Shown: positions 25,405 to 34,052, counted from the stretch's first letter. The stretch: 64,000 nucleotides of DNA from Peptostreptococcus russellii (GCF_900110295.1 NZ_FODF01000001.1:62001-126000), one strand, 5' to 3'. Notes: a model not told the origin generated them from the sequence alone. Numbers and translations: made by a program.

Positions 25405-26061
25405 ATGAGTAATATAGTATATGATGTAGTGGAAGATTATATCAGAGAAACACTTGAACAAAATACAGGACAAATAAGAGAAATGGAATTATATGCTGAA
25501 GAAAACAGTGTTCCAATAATACATAAAGAAGTAGCTGAGTTATTAAAGGTTATTTTAAAAATTCATAGACCAAAGAGAATACTTGAAATAGGTTGTGCTA
25601 TAGGTTATTCATCTATTCTTTTCTCATCTATTTTAGATAATGATGTTGAGATAATCACAACAGAAAGAAATCCAGTAATGCTTGAAAAAGCAGTAGAAAA
25701 TATAAAAAAAGCAGGATTAGAAGATAAAATAAAGATACTTGTGGGAGATGCACAAGAAACTTTAAAGGATATAGATGGCGAGTTTGACATGATATTTATA
25801 GATGCAGCTAAAGGTCAGTACAAGATGTTTTTCGACATGGTTATCGACAAGTTAAAGGTTGATGGTTTGGTCATATCAGATAATATTTTATATAAAGGTA
25901 TGATTGCAAGTGATGATTTAGTGGTAAGAAGAAAAAAGACGATAGTAAAAAGAATGAGAGATTATCTTGACTATATTTGTCAGTCTGATTATTTAGATAC
26001 ATCTATAATACCTATAGGTGATGGATTAGCAATTAGTTATAAAAAATCAGAAAGTAAATAA
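25405..26061 (+). CDS. trmR: O-methyltransferase, probable tRNA 5-hydroxyuridine methyltransferase TrmR
   Basis: This class I SAM-dependent O-methyltransferase has 218 residues. Motif I is LEIGCAIGYSS (about residues 59-69), the acidic residue is in TTERN, and the metal-site loop is MIFIDAAKGQYKMFFD, then SDNILYKGM. In Bacillus, TrmR (YrrM) methylates 5-hydroxyuridine at wobble U34 to 5-methoxyuridine, and the gene sits between mltG (yrrL) and the U32 peptidase-like genes that make the hydroxyuridine. The same order here supports TrmR over a small-molecule methyltransferase. AGAAGGTGAT precedes the ATG. Confidence 0.88.
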   Translation: MSNIVYDVVEDYIRETLEQNTGQIREMELYAEENSVPIIHKEVAELLKVILKIHRPKRILEIGCAIGYSSILFSSILDNDVEIITTERNPVMLEKAVENIKKAGLEDKIKILVGDAQETLKDIDGEFDMIFIDAAKGQYKMFFDMVIDKLKVDGLVISDNILYKGMIASDDLVVRRKKTIVKRMRDYLDYICQSDYLDTSIIPIGDGLAISYKKSESK

Positions 26062-26088
26062 AAGAGTTTTAATTTGAAAGGAGAAAAA

Positions 26089-27321
26089 ATGAATAAAGTA
26101 GAATTACTAGCTCCTGCAGGAGATTTAGAGAGATTAAAAATTGCTTTTGAGTACGGAGCAGATGCAGTATATCTTGGTGGAGAAAACTTTGGTATGAGAA
26201 CAGCTGCAAAGAACTTTAGTATAGAAGATATTAAGGAAGGTGCTGACTTTGCACATGAGAGAGGTAAAAAGATATTTGTAACTGTAAATATAATACCTCA
26301 TAATGAAGATTTTGAAGGTTTTGAAGAATACCTTCTAGATTTGGAAAAGGCTGGAGTTGATGCTCTTATTGCATCAGATCCAGGAGTAATAGATGTAATA
26401 AAAGAAACTATTCCGAATATGGAAATACACCTTAGTACACAGGCAAACACAACAAATTATAAGAGTGCAAATTTCTGGTACAAGCAAGGTGTAAAGAGAG
26501 TTGTTATAGCTAGAGAGCTTTCATTCAAGGAGATAAAGGAAATAAGAGATAATGTTCCTCAGGATCTTGACATAGAAGCCTTTATGCATGGTGCAATGTG
26601 TATATCATATTCAGGAAGATGTCTAATCAGCAATTACATGACTGGAAGAGACGCAAATAGAGGTTCTTGTGCACAATCTTGTAGATGGAAGTATAGTCTT
26701 ATGGAAGAAAAAAGACCTGGTGAATATTTCCCAGTGTATGAAGATGATAGAGGAACTTTCTTCTTCAACTCAAAAGACCTTTGCATGATTGAATATGTAC
26801 CAGAACTTATAGAATCAGGTATAACAAGTTTAAAAATAGAAGGAAGAATGAAGACAGCATATTATGTTGCTACTGTCGTTAGAGCATACAGAATGGCTAT
26901 AGATGAGTATTATAAAGATCCTGAAAATTGGAAGTTTAATCCAATGTGGCTTAAAGAACTAAAAAAAGGTAGTCATAGACACTTTACTACTGGATTTTAC
27001 AATGACAAGCCTGGAACAGAAGAACAGAACTATGCATCTGCGTCATATGTAAGAAATTATGATTTTGTGGGTATAGTTTTAGAAGATGCAGATGAAAATG
27101 GTCTTGTAACAGTAGAACAGAGAAATAAGATGGTTATAGGGGATGAAATAGAAATAATGGGGCCTTATACTGAAACAATGACAACAACAATAACAGAAAT
27201 GTATAATGAAGATGGAGAAGCAATAGAAGCGGCTCCTCATCCAAGACAGATTGTTAAGATGAAGCTTCCTAAGGAAGTAAAGACAAACTTTATGTTGAGA
27301 AAAGCAATAGAAGAAAAATAA
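26089..27321 (+). CDS. trhP: U32 peptidase-like protein, probable tRNA hydroxylation protein TrhP
   Basis: Members of peptidase family U32 next to trmR are needed for prephenate-dependent 5-hydroxylation of tRNA U34. The 410-residue protein starts VELLAPAGDLERLKIAFEYG and carries the U32 signature FMHGAMCISYSGRCLISN (about residues 165-182). The cysteines in GSCAQSCRWKY are probably for an iron-sulfur cluster, and SLKIEGRMK follows. The C-terminal barrel contains VGDEIEIMGP-like sequence. I start at ATG 26089 after AAAGGAG; an in-frame TTG at 26074 overlaps that site. Bacillus has two such genes in a row; here only one. Confidence 0.9.
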   Translation: MNKVELLAPAGDLERLKIAFEYGADAVYLGGENFGMRTAAKNFSIEDIKEGADFAHERGKKIFVTVNIIPHNEDFEGFEEYLLDLEKAGVDALIASDPGVIDVIKETIPNMEIHLSTQANTTNYKSANFWYKQGVKRVVIARELSFKEIKEIRDNVPQDLDIEAFMHGAMCISYSGRCLISNYMTGRDANRGSCAQSCRWKYSLMEEKRPGEYFPVYEDDRGTFFFNSKDLCMIEYVPELIESGITSLKIEGRMKTAYYVATVVRAYRMAIDEYYKDPENWKFNPMWLKELKKGSHRHFTTGFYNDKPGTEEQNYASASYVRNYDFVGIVLEDADENGLVTVEQRNKMVIGDEIEIMGPYTETMTTTITEMYNEDGEAIEAAPHPRQIVKMKLPKEVKTNFMLRKAIEEK

Positions 27322-27327
27322 ATTAAT

Positions 27328-27370
27328 AAAAAGACATTATAATCACGAGATGGTTTATAATGTCTTTTTT
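27328..27370 (+). terminator. Terminator of trmR-trhP
   Basis: AAAAAGACATTATAA pairs with TTATAATGTCTTTTT across an 11-12 base loop, with a run of T. It separates trhP from the pilin-like cluster. Confidence 0.93.
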
Positions 27371-27438
27371 TATGCCTATATTAAAAATAGATAGAAAAGT
27401 TTATAGCTTGAAAATAAACAATAATAAGGAGGATTTTA

Positions 27439-27807
27439 TTGAGAAGAAAGGGAAGTATAGGCATGGATGTTATTTTTTCTATTATGCTAACTTTAACGAT
27501 AATAATATTTGTTGAAGCTTCGGTAAAGAATTCAGAAACAATATCCAAAAAAATGGACAATAGGCAGTTTACAAAGAGAATTTTAATAGATGAAGCAGAG
27601 AAAGAAAAAGGTATTATTTCCAGCTATGAAGGAGAGTTAGATAATCTAAGTGAAAAAGTAAGTTACAAAGATGGGAAATATGAAATAGAAAAAAACAGGA
27701 AAGTTTTAGATGCTAGATTTGGATACATACGTAGTCAAATCACAGTAAAAAATAATGCTACGGTAAAAAAGATTAAGGTATACAGTATTTTAGGAGAAGA
27801 TGATTAA
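27439..27807 (+). CDS. Pilin-like small membrane protein 1 of 4
   Basis: This 122-residue protein begins RRKGSIGMDVIFSIMLTLTI: a short basic leader ending in Gly and then a hydrophobic helix, the layout of a type IV pilin signal. Position +5 after the Gly is Asp rather than the usual Glu. The remainder is charged and has no recognised domain. The TTG start is six bases after AAGGAGG, which makes the start firm. It is the first of four adjacent small genes of similar build. I do not recognise the family; it could be a minor pseudopilin or a plain single-helix protein. Confidence 0.65.
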   Translation: MRRKGSIGMDVIFSIMLTLTIIIFVEASVKNSETISKKMDNRQFTKRILIDEAEKEKGIISSYEGELDNLSEKVSYKDGKYEIEKNRKVLDARFGYIRSQITVKNNATVKKIKVYSILGEDD

Positions 27808-28357
27808 TTTGAAAATTATAGTTTTTAAAAAAAGAAAAGCCTACATATCTATGAATATTTTATCATTGTTTATTTTTATCAGTTTAATATTTTCAAGTAT
27901 ATTTTTAATTGAAAAAAACACAGCGAGTTTTCTAAATGAAAATGCAGAGGCAATAAAGGCTGACTATATTTCAGAGCAAGCACTTAAAGTTGTGGAAATA
28001 AATTTTTATAAGGCAATAGAAAATTCTTTTTATGAATCTAGCAATGAAGATGAGTTTTTCTCATTGATGTCTTCTGTTAGTGGAAAAGAGTTTTACAAAG
28101 CAAAGGATATGATTTATTATAGTCTTCCCAATGTAGAAATTGAAATTTTAGGCGAAAATCAAAAAAGCCAGATTTCTGATGACAAAAGATATATGGATTT
28201 TATTATGCAGATAGTATACAAGGATGATAACTATATAAGAAATTATATAAAAAAAGCAAGAGTATTTAATCCATATAAAAAGATTCAAGCAGGAGATAAA
28301 AAACATAAGGATATAAGTTGTGAGGATTTGAAGACACTTTTTAAATATATAAAATAG
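27800..28357 (+). CDS. Pilin-like small membrane protein 2 of 4
   Basis: This is a 185-residue protein with a basic start (FKKRKAYISMN) and one hydrophobic helix (ILSLFIFISLIFSSIFLI), then a polar domain. It resembles ComGG/PilX-type minor pilins in layout, but the Gly and Glu of the prepilin site are Ala and Asn, so processing is doubtful. The ATG at 27800 overlaps the end of the previous gene by eight bases; an in-frame TTG at 27809 is better spaced from AGGAGA and could be the true start. No family is recognised beyond the shared layout. Confidence 0.6.
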   Translation: MINLKIIVFKKRKAYISMNILSLFIFISLIFSSIFLIEKNTASFLNENAEAIKADYISEQALKVVEINFYKAIENSFYESSNEDEFFSLMSSVSGKEFYKAKDMIYYSLPNVEIEILGENQKSQISDDKRYMDFIMQIVYKDDNYIRNYIKKARVFNPYKKIQAGDKKHKDISCEDLKTLFKYIK

Positions 28358-28365
28358 GAGCTAGT

Positions 28366-28848
28366 ATGAAAAGAAAAGGATATACTCTTTTAGAAATGGT
28401 AATTTCAGTTTCCCTTATAGGAATTATAGTTTTAATTTCCATACCTAGATTTAAAAGTAGAAATTTGAAATATGAAGAATTTATATTTGAATTAAAAAGT
28501 GATTTGAGGAATATAGGTTTGGCATCAAATAGTCGAAGAAATATTTATAAAATTGTATTTACAAGTCATGGATATAAAATATATAAGGATTCTAATAAAA
28601 TAAAGTCTAGGAATTGCAAAAAGGGGATGCAAATTTTTAGTATGGAAAATAAAATAATATATTCAAGAAAATCAAGATCAGGTTCTCCTGAAAAAGGAAG
28701 AAGCATCTATGTGCTAGACAATAGTTCAAAAAAAATAGAAAGGATAACGATTATGCTTGCAAGCGGAAGAGTAAAATCTTATTCAGAAGACTATAATAGC
28801 AATGTGATTAATAAAAATAATAAAATAATTATAAAGGATAGAGAATAA
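28366..28848 (+). CDS. Type IV pilin-like protein (prepilin N-methylation motif)
   Basis: This 160-residue protein has a textbook class III signal: MKRKG followed by YTLLEMVISVSLIGIIVLI, with Glu at +5 after the cleavable Gly. It is most like ComGD/GspH-type pseudopilins: a short basic leader, one helix, then a beta-rich domain (DLRNIGLASNSRRN). Prepilin peptidase would cut after Gly5 and methylate Tyr6. GGAGCT precedes the ATG, eight bases after the previous stop. No ATPase, platform protein or peptidase gene occurs in this window. Confidence 0.82.
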   Translation: MKRKGYTLLEMVISVSLIGIIVLISIPRFKSRNLKYEEFIFELKSDLRNIGLASNSRRNIYKIVFTSHGYKIYKDSNKIKSRNCKKGMQIFSMENKIIYSRKSRSGSPEKGRSIYVLDNSSKKIERITIMLASGRVKSYSEDYNSNVINKNNKIIIKDRE

Positions 28849-28905
28849 AAAGTAGATTTAAAATTATAGACAAGATAAAGTTTAAAAGAAAACTGGTGAT
28901 TAACT

Positions 28906-29433
28906 TTGAAAACAAATAGAGGTAGTATTTTTTTAGAAACAGTAATATATATAAATATATCTATAGTTATTTTATTTTTAATATATTCAATAGTGTACCT
29001 TTCTTTGGAAGTATATAGGAAAAATATGGCTATGTGTGAAATGAAAGAGATTTCTGAGGTGGTAGAGGATAGAATAAGATATGAAATTAAAAACTCTATG
29101 GGGATAGATTCTATAAAAACACTTTCTTTGGAAACATCAGATCAAGAATATACTAAAAATGGTTATAGCAAGGTAAGTAAAATATTATATACTTCTAACA
29201 AAATAGATGATATTAAAAATGACAATGTATTAAATTGGGGAGAAAGAAAAAATATATCTATAAAAAGAAATAATATCTATGTTGGAAGGTTAGGTGAATA
29301 CCAAATAGGCAATTATGTGAAAAATCTATATGTAAAAGAAAAAAATATTAACAAAAAAACAGTAATATGCTTTATAATAGTATATAAAATAGAAAAATAT
29401 AAATATGTAAGTAGTTTTTATGTATATATTTAA
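28906..29433 (+). CDS. Pilin-like small membrane protein 4 of 4
   Basis: The 175-residue protein starts KTNRG, then SIFLETVIYINISIVILFL, which fits a prepilin site with Gly at -1 and Glu at +5. The size and charged C-terminal domain resemble ComGF-like minor pseudopilins. The TTG start lies ten bases after a weak CTGGTGA site, so it is probably translated at a low level. No terminator is visible behind it; the rimP promoter begins about 60 bases downstream. Function is inferred only from the signal and the neighbours. Confidence 0.68.
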   Translation: MKTNRGSIFLETVIYINISIVILFLIYSIVYLSLEVYRKNMAMCEMKEISEVVEDRIRYEIKNSMGIDSIKTLSLETSDQEYTKNGYSKVSKILYTSNKIDDIKNDNVLNWGERKNISIKRNNIYVGRLGEYQIGNYVKNLYVKEKNINKKTVICFIIVYKIEKYKYVSSFYVYI

Positions 29434-29493
29434 TAGAATACATTTGTTTTTGAAGTAATTTAAGATTAGAATTGCAAATAGCTTATAATTGAC

Positions 29494-29522
29494 TTGTAAA
29501 AATCTTCAAAAAGTGGTATGAT
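29494..29522 (+). promoter_or_regulatory. Promoter of the rimP-nusA-infB operon
   Basis: TTGTAA (29494-29499) and TATGAT (29517-29522) are 17 bases apart, and TGG before the -10 makes it an extended type. A second TATAAT lies at 29484-29489 without a clear -35. Confidence 0.7.
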
Positions 29523-29547
29523 AATAAAAGAAGATATTTTATGTGGG

Positions 29548-29578
29548 ATGTGAGGCATTATATTGGCTCACATTTTTT
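29548..29578 (+). terminator. Attenuator-like hairpin in the rimP leader
   Basis: ATGTGAG (29548-29554) pairs with CTCACAT (29567-29573) and a T-run follows to 29578. It sits about 20 bases after the likely transcription start, ahead of rimP, so it would act as an attenuator rather than an end-of-gene terminator. A near-copy of the left arm, ATGTGGG at 29541-29547, could pair with the same right arm. Confidence 0.7.
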
Positions 29579-29595
29579 ATGCAAATTTTTTATAA

Positions 29596-29618
29596 GGCTT
29601 GAAGTTATTTTTCAAGCC
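29596..29618 (+). promoter_or_regulatory. Second leader hairpin before rimP
   Basis: GGCTTGAA (29596-29603) and TTCAAGCC (29611-29618) form a perfect 8-bp stem with a 7-base loop. No T-run follows, so it is not a terminator. It lies 20 bases before the rimP ribosome binding site. Confidence 0.55.
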
Positions 29619-29649
29619 ATTTACAATTGAATATATGGAGGTGTTAGTT

Positions 29650-30117
29650 ATGAAAAAAAATACTGCACAGAGAGTTGAAGAACTTGCTCAGCCGATAATT
29701 GATGAGCTGGGATACGAACTGGTAGATGTAGAATTTGTAAAAGAAGCAGGAATGCACTACTTGAGAGTAATACTTGATGATGAGAATGGCATAGGATTAG
29801 ATGAATGCGAAAAAGTGAGTAGATTATTAAGTCCACAACTTGATGAAAAGAACTTTATAGAAGAAAATTACTTTTTAGAAGTATGTTCACCAGGAATTGA
29901 TAGGGTGTTAAAGAGAGATAAGGAATTTTCAAAGTATGCTGGAAAGCAAGTGGATGTTAAATTATATAAAAATGATGAAGAACTAAAGACTAAACAATTC
30001 GAAGCCACTTTATCAGGTTTAGATGAAGATGGGAATGTAGTCTTATTAGTAGATGGAAACGAAAAGAAATTAACTAGAAAAGAAATAGCACAGATACGTC
30101 TGTCAGTTGTATTTTAA
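29650..30117 (+). CDS. rimP: Ribosome maturation factor RimP
   Basis: RimP binds the 30S subunit and helps late assembly around S12. The 155-residue protein contains LAQPIIDELGYELVDVEFVKE near the N-terminus, LRVILDDENGIGLDECEKVSR, and LEVCSPGIDRVLKRDKEF, which are the family signatures; the C-terminal Sm-like domain follows. GGAGGTG precedes ATG 29650. An in-frame upstream TTG would read through the leader hairpin and is rejected. It is first in the rimP-nusA-ylxR-ylxQ-infB-rbfA operon. Confidence 0.96.
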   Translation: MKKNTAQRVEELAQPIIDELGYELVDVEFVKEAGMHYLRVILDDENGIGLDECEKVSRLLSPQLDEKNFIEENYFLEVCSPGIDRVLKRDKEFSKYAGKQVDVKLYKNDEELKTKQFEATLSGLDEDGNVVLLVDGNEKKLTRKEIAQIRLSVVF

Positions 30118-30134
30118 GTAATGGAGGAAGAAAA

Positions 30135-31451
30135 ATGAATACAGAATTTATTCAAGCTCTTGATGAACTTGTAAAAGATAGGGGAATAGACAGAGATGTT
30201 TTATTAGAAACAATAGAACAAGCATTAATATCAGCATACAAGAAAAACTTCGGATCAGCTCAGAATGTTAGAGTAGACCTTGACAGAGAAAATGGAGAAA
30301 TCAAGGTGTATTCTCAGAGAACAGTTGTTGATGAATCAGATCTTTATGACAATTTCCTTGAAATAGAACTTGATGAGGCAAGAGCAATTAGTCCGAACTA
30401 TGAGCTTGGAGATATAGTAGAACATGAAGTAACTCCTAGAGATTTCGGAAGAATAGCAGCTCAAACAGCTAAGCAGATAGTTGTTCAGAAGATAAGAGAA
30501 GCTGAAAGAGAAAAAACTTACAATGAATTTGTTGAAAAACAAGATGAGCTTGTTACTGGAGAAATTTCAAGAATATCTCACAGAGATGACAAGCAAATAG
30601 TATTTGCTCAGGTAGGAAAAGGAGAAGGAATACTTCTTCAAAGTGAACAGATACCTGGTGAAGAATACACTATAGGAAAGATGATGAAATTCTACGTAGT
30701 AGAGGTAAATAAGACAAATAAGAATCCTCAGATTGTTTTATCAAGAAGCAACTACGGACTTGTTAAGAGATTATTTGAAATGGAAGTTCCTGAAATACAG
30801 GCAGGTATAGTGCAGATAAAGTCTATATCAAGAGAAGCTGGTTCAAGAACAAAGATGGCTGTTAAGTCAGTAGATCCTAAAATCGATCCAATCGGTGCTT
30901 GTGTAGGTACTCAGGGGTCAAGAGTAAGAAACATAGTTGAAGAATTAGGCGATGAAAAAATAGATATAGTAAAATATAGTGATGATATTAGTGAATTTGT
31001 AGAAGCTGCACTTAGTCCATCTAAGGTTACTGAAGTATTTGTAAATGAAAAGGAAAAGTCAGCAGTTGTTATAGTTCCAGACTATCAGCTATCACTTGCA
31101 ATAGGTAAGGAAGGTCAAAATGCTAGACTTGCTGCAAGACTTACTAACTGGAAGATAGATATCAAGCCAGAGTCAGATTTCAGTGACTCAGATAGAGAAA
31201 AACTTCTTGCAAAGATTGCAGAAGATGATAAGACTTTAGAAGAAGAAAAAGAAGCAGCAATATTAGAAGCAGAAGCTATGGCTGCTGTGCAAGAAGCTGA
31301 AGTTGAACTTGATGAAATAGAAGAAAACATAGAAAATCTTGAAGAATTTGTCGATGAAGCAATAGATGAATTAATCGAAGAAGACTTTGAAGATGAAGAA
31401 AACTTTGATGATGAAGACTTTGAAGTTGAAGATTCAAAGGACGAAGAGTAA
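30135..31451 (+). CDS. nusA: Transcription termination/antitermination factor NusA
   Basis: NusA binds RNA polymerase and nascent RNA and alters pausing and termination. In order: N-terminal polymerase-binding domain (residues 1-125, with ISAYKKNFGSAQNVRVDLD), S1 domain (about 132-200, VTGEISRISHRDDKQIVFAQVG), KH1 (VGTQGSRVRNIVEELGDEKIDIV near 255-277) and KH2 (AIGKEGQNARLAARLTNWKIDI near 322-343). A very acidic Glu/Asp tail of about 80 residues replaces the acidic repeats of proteobacterial NusA. GGAGG precedes the ATG. NusA may act on its own leader hairpin at 29548-29578. Confidence 0.97.
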   Translation: MNTEFIQALDELVKDRGIDRDVLLETIEQALISAYKKNFGSAQNVRVDLDRENGEIKVYSQRTVVDESDLYDNFLEIELDEARAISPNYELGDIVEHEVTPRDFGRIAAQTAKQIVVQKIREAEREKTYNEFVEKQDELVTGEISRISHRDDKQIVFAQVGKGEGILLQSEQIPGEEYTIGKMMKFYVVEVNKTNKNPQIVLSRSNYGLVKRLFEMEVPEIQAGIVQIKSISREAGSRTKMAVKSVDPKIDPIGACVGTQGSRVRNIVEELGDEKIDIVKYSDDISEFVEAALSPSKVTEVFVNEKEKSAVVIVPDYQLSLAIGKEGQNARLAARLTNWKIDIKPESDFSDSDREKLLAKIAEDDKTLEEEKEAAILEAEAMAAVQEAEVELDEIEENIENLEEFVDEAIDELIEEDFEDEENFDDEDFEVEDSKDEE

Positions 31452-31472
31452 TATATTTATAGGAGGTCTTAA

Positions 31473-31763
31473 ATGAATAAAGTAAAAAAGACACCTCAAA
31501 GAAAATGTATTGCCTGCCAAGAAAGAGGAGACAAAAAAAGTTTAATTAGAATTGTAAAGAACAAGGAAAATGAAATTTTTCTTGATGAGTCTGGAAGAGC
31601 TAATGGAAGAGGCGCTTATGTATGTGCCAATTCAGAATGCCTTACAAAAGCTATAAAAAGTAAGGCTCTCAATAGAGCTTTTAAGATGAATGTTGAAGAT
31701 GAAGTTTACAATCATTTAATAGATGAACTAGAAACAATGAAAAAGACTGAAGAAAGCGAGTAA
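31473..31763 (+). CDS. rnpM: YlxR family RNA-binding protein (RnpM)
   Basis: This 96-residue basic protein has the YlxR motif RKCIACQERGDKKSLIRIV near residues 10-28 and SGRANGRGAYVCANSEC near 42-58. YlxR of Bacillus was shown to bind and modulate RNase P, hence RnpM. The gene always lies between nusA and the L7Ae-like gene in Firmicutes, as here. AGGAGG lies seven bases before the ATG. Confidence 0.94.
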   Translation: MNKVKKTPQRKCIACQERGDKKSLIRIVKNKENEIFLDESGRANGRGAYVCANSECLTKAIKSKALNRAFKMNVEDEVYNHLIDELETMKKTEESE

Positions 31764-31768
31764 GGATT

Positions 31769-32086
31769 ATGGATAATAAAAAGATATATTCATGGCTAGG
31801 ACTTGCAATGAGGTCAGGAAATCTTGTATCAGGCGATGATACAACTTTGAGAGAGGTAAAAAAGAAGCGTGTAAAGCTTGTTATAATAGCAAGTGACGCA
31901 TCTAAAAATACGAAGAAATTATTTACAGATAAATGCAGCTTTAGAAGTATAGCACACTATGAATTCGGTGAGAAAAACGAACTGGGAAGAGCTATCGGAA
32001 AGAGCCCGAGAGCTGTATTGGGAATAGTTGATGAGAATATTGCAAAACAGATTAAAAATCTGCTTGAAAGTCAGTGTTCACAGTAG
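31769..32086 (+). CDS. L7Ae/YlxQ family kink-turn RNA-binding protein
   Basis: YlxQ-type proteins of the L7Ae/L30e/Gadd45 fold bind kink-turn RNA. At 105 residues it includes WLGLAMRSGNLVSGDDTTLR near the start and LVIIASDASKNTKKLF, the family RNA-binding loop, then IAHYEFGEKNELGRAIGKSPRAV. Its target in this organism is not known. The start is five bases after the ylxR stop, and GCGAGTAAGGA provides the binding site. Confidence 0.93.
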   Translation: MDNKKIYSWLGLAMRSGNLVSGDDTTLREVKKKRVKLVIIASDASKNTKKLFTDKCSFRSIAHYEFGEKNELGRAIGKSPRAVLGIVDENIAKQIKNLLESQCSQ

Positions 32087-32111
32087 GGCTTATATTTAGG
32101 AGGTGTTGTTT

Positions 32112-34052
32112 ATGTCTAGAACTAGCATAAAGCATATAGCCGAAGATTATAACATGAGTGAAAAAGAACTTATGGGAAAAATTAATGACTTTGGTATTGA
32201 GACAATTGATAACGAATATGTAGAAGGAGAAAATCTTGAACTTCTAGTAGAGATGTTAAATGAAGAAATAAGAGAAGCAAAGGGAAATGTAATTGAAGTA
32301 GACAATAAGATTACAGTACAGGATTTATCTACTAAACTTGGTAAATCTGCTTCTGAAATAATAATGCAGCTTATGAAAATGGGTACAATGGCTACAATTA
32401 ACCAGGAAATAAGCTTTGATATAGCAGCATTAATATGTAATGAATTAGGCTATACATTAATTAAGAATGAAAGTTCAGAAATAGAAGAACTTGAAATAGA
32501 AGCTTTAATGGATATAGAAGAAGATGATGAAAAGGACCTTATGCCAAGACCACCCGTTGTTACTGTTATGGGACACGTTGACCATGGTAAGACATCTCTT
32601 CTTGATGCAATAAGAGATTCAAATGTTACATCAGGAGAAGCAGGCGGAATAACTCAGCATATAGGTGCTTCTGAAGTAATGATAAACGGACAAAAGATAG
32701 TTCTTCTTGATACACCAGGGCATGAAGCCTTTACATCAATGAGAGCTAGAGGTGCACAGGTTACAGATATAGCTATACTTGTTGTTGCAGCTGATGATGG
32801 TATAATGCCTCAGACAGTAGAAGCTATAAATCACGCTAAGGCAGCTAATGTACCAATAATAGTTGCTATAAATAAGATAGACAAGCCTGGAGCAAGTCCT
32901 GATAAGGTAAAGCAGGAGTTGGCAGATCAGGGGCTTTTAGTTGAAGACTGGGGTGGAGATGTAATCTCTGTAGAAGTTTCAGCTAAGAAGAGAATAAATA
33001 TAGAAAACCTTCTTGAAATGGTTCTTCTTGTTGCAGAAGTAGAAGAACTAAAGGCTAATCCAAATAAGAGAGCTGTCGGAACAGTTATAGAAGCCGAACT
33101 TGACAAGGGAAGAGGTCCAGTTGCCACAGTTCTTGTACAGGGTGGTACTCTAAGAGTTGGAGATCCTATTGTTGCTGGTGTTGCAAGTGGTAAGGTAAGA
33201 GCCATGATTAACTACAAGGGTAAGAGAGTTAAGCAGGCAGGTCCTTCAACAGCAGTTGAAATACTAGGTTTATCTGATGTTCCATCTGGTGGAGATCAGT
33301 TCGTAGAAGTTCCAAGTGATAAGACTGCAAGATTGATTGCTGAAAAGAGACAAGAAATGCAGAGAGAAGAAATGCTAAAGGCAAGTTCAAAAATTTCACT
33401 TGACGACTTATTTGAACAAATGAGCGAAGGTAAAGTAAAGGATCTTAATATAGTAATAAAGGCTGATGTACAGGGATCTGTACAGGCAGTAAAGCAGAGT
33501 TTGGAAAGATTATCAAATGATGAAGTACAGATTAAGGTAATACATGGTGGCGTTGGTGCTATCACTGAATCAGATGTTTTATTGGCATCTGCATCAAATG
33601 CTATCATAATAGGGTTTAATGTTAGACCGGTTGCTGGAGCTGAGCAGTTAGCTGAAAAGGAAACAGTTGATATTAGAACATATACAATAATATACAAGGC
33701 AATAGAAGATATGAAGGCTGCTATGAGTGGTATGCTTGACCCAGAATATGTTGATGAAGATACTGGTAAGGTAGAAATAAGAGAAACATATAAGATTTCT
33801 GGAATAGGTACTATAGCAGGTGCATATGTTATTTCAGGAAAGATATACAGAAACTGTAAGGTTAGAATTGTTAGAGATGGTATAATTATACATGAGGGAG
33901 AACTTGCATCACTTAGAAGATTTAAAGATGATGTCAAGGAAGTTGCTCAGGGATTTGAATGTGGTCTAGGTATTGTGAACTACAATGATATTAAGGTTGG
34001 AGATATAGTCGAAGGCTATATTACAAAGGAAGTTGAAAGAACAATAGACTAA
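32112..34052 (+). CDS. infB: Translation initiation factor IF-2
   Basis: IF-2 brings fMet-tRNA to the 30S subunit and promotes subunit joining using GTP. The 646-residue protein has a short N-terminal region with one IF2_N domain (about residues 75-125), lacking the long variable arm of Bacillus or E. coli. The G domain has [17 protein letters not shown] (G1), GGITQHIGA (G2), [18 protein letters not shown] (G3) and [10 protein letters not shown] (G4), followed by domains II to IV. AGGAGGTG lies six bases before ATG 32112; an in-frame GTG at 32103 is inside that site. Confidence 0.97.
   Translation: MSRTSIKHIAEDYNMSEKELMGKINDFGIETIDNEYVEGENLELLVEMLNEEIREAKGNVIEVDNKITVQDLSTKLGKSASEIIMQLMKMGTMATINQEISFDIAALICNELGYTLIKNESSEIEELEIEALMDIEEDDEKDLMPRPPVVTVMGHVDHGKTSLLDAIRDSNVTSGEAGGITQHIGASEVMINGQKIVLLDTPGHEAFTSMRARGAQVTDIAILVVAADDGIMPQTVEAINHAKAANVPIIVAINKIDKPGASPDKVKQELADQGLLVEDWGGDVISVEVSAKKRINIENLLEMVLLVAEVEELKANPNKRAVGTVIEAELDKGRGPVATVLVQGGTLRVGDPIVAGVASGKVRAMINYKGKRVKQAGPSTAVEILGLSDVPSGGDQFVEVPSDKTARLIAEKRQEMQREEMLKASSKISLDDLFEQMSEGKVKDLNIVIKADVQGSVQAVKQSLERLSNDEVQIKVIHGGVGAITESDVLLASASNAIIIGFNVRPVAGAEQLAEKETVDIRTYTIIYKAIEDMKAAMSGMLDPEYVDEDTGKVEIRETYKISGIGTIAGAYVISGKIYRNCKVRIVRDGIIIHEGELASLRRFKDDVKEVAQGFECGLGIVNYNDIKVGDIVEGYITKEVERTID

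Noticed and set aside
29599-29649. Longer RimP beginning at TTG 29599
   Set aside because: The extension would translate the leader hairpin, lacks a binding site and is not found in RimP proteins; ATG 29650 has GGAGGTG.
33296-33937. A 213-codon open frame on the minus strand
   Set aside because: It lies wholly inside infB, has a low-complexity Ser/Ile/Leu-rich product and no ribosome binding site; it mirrors the codon use of the real gene.
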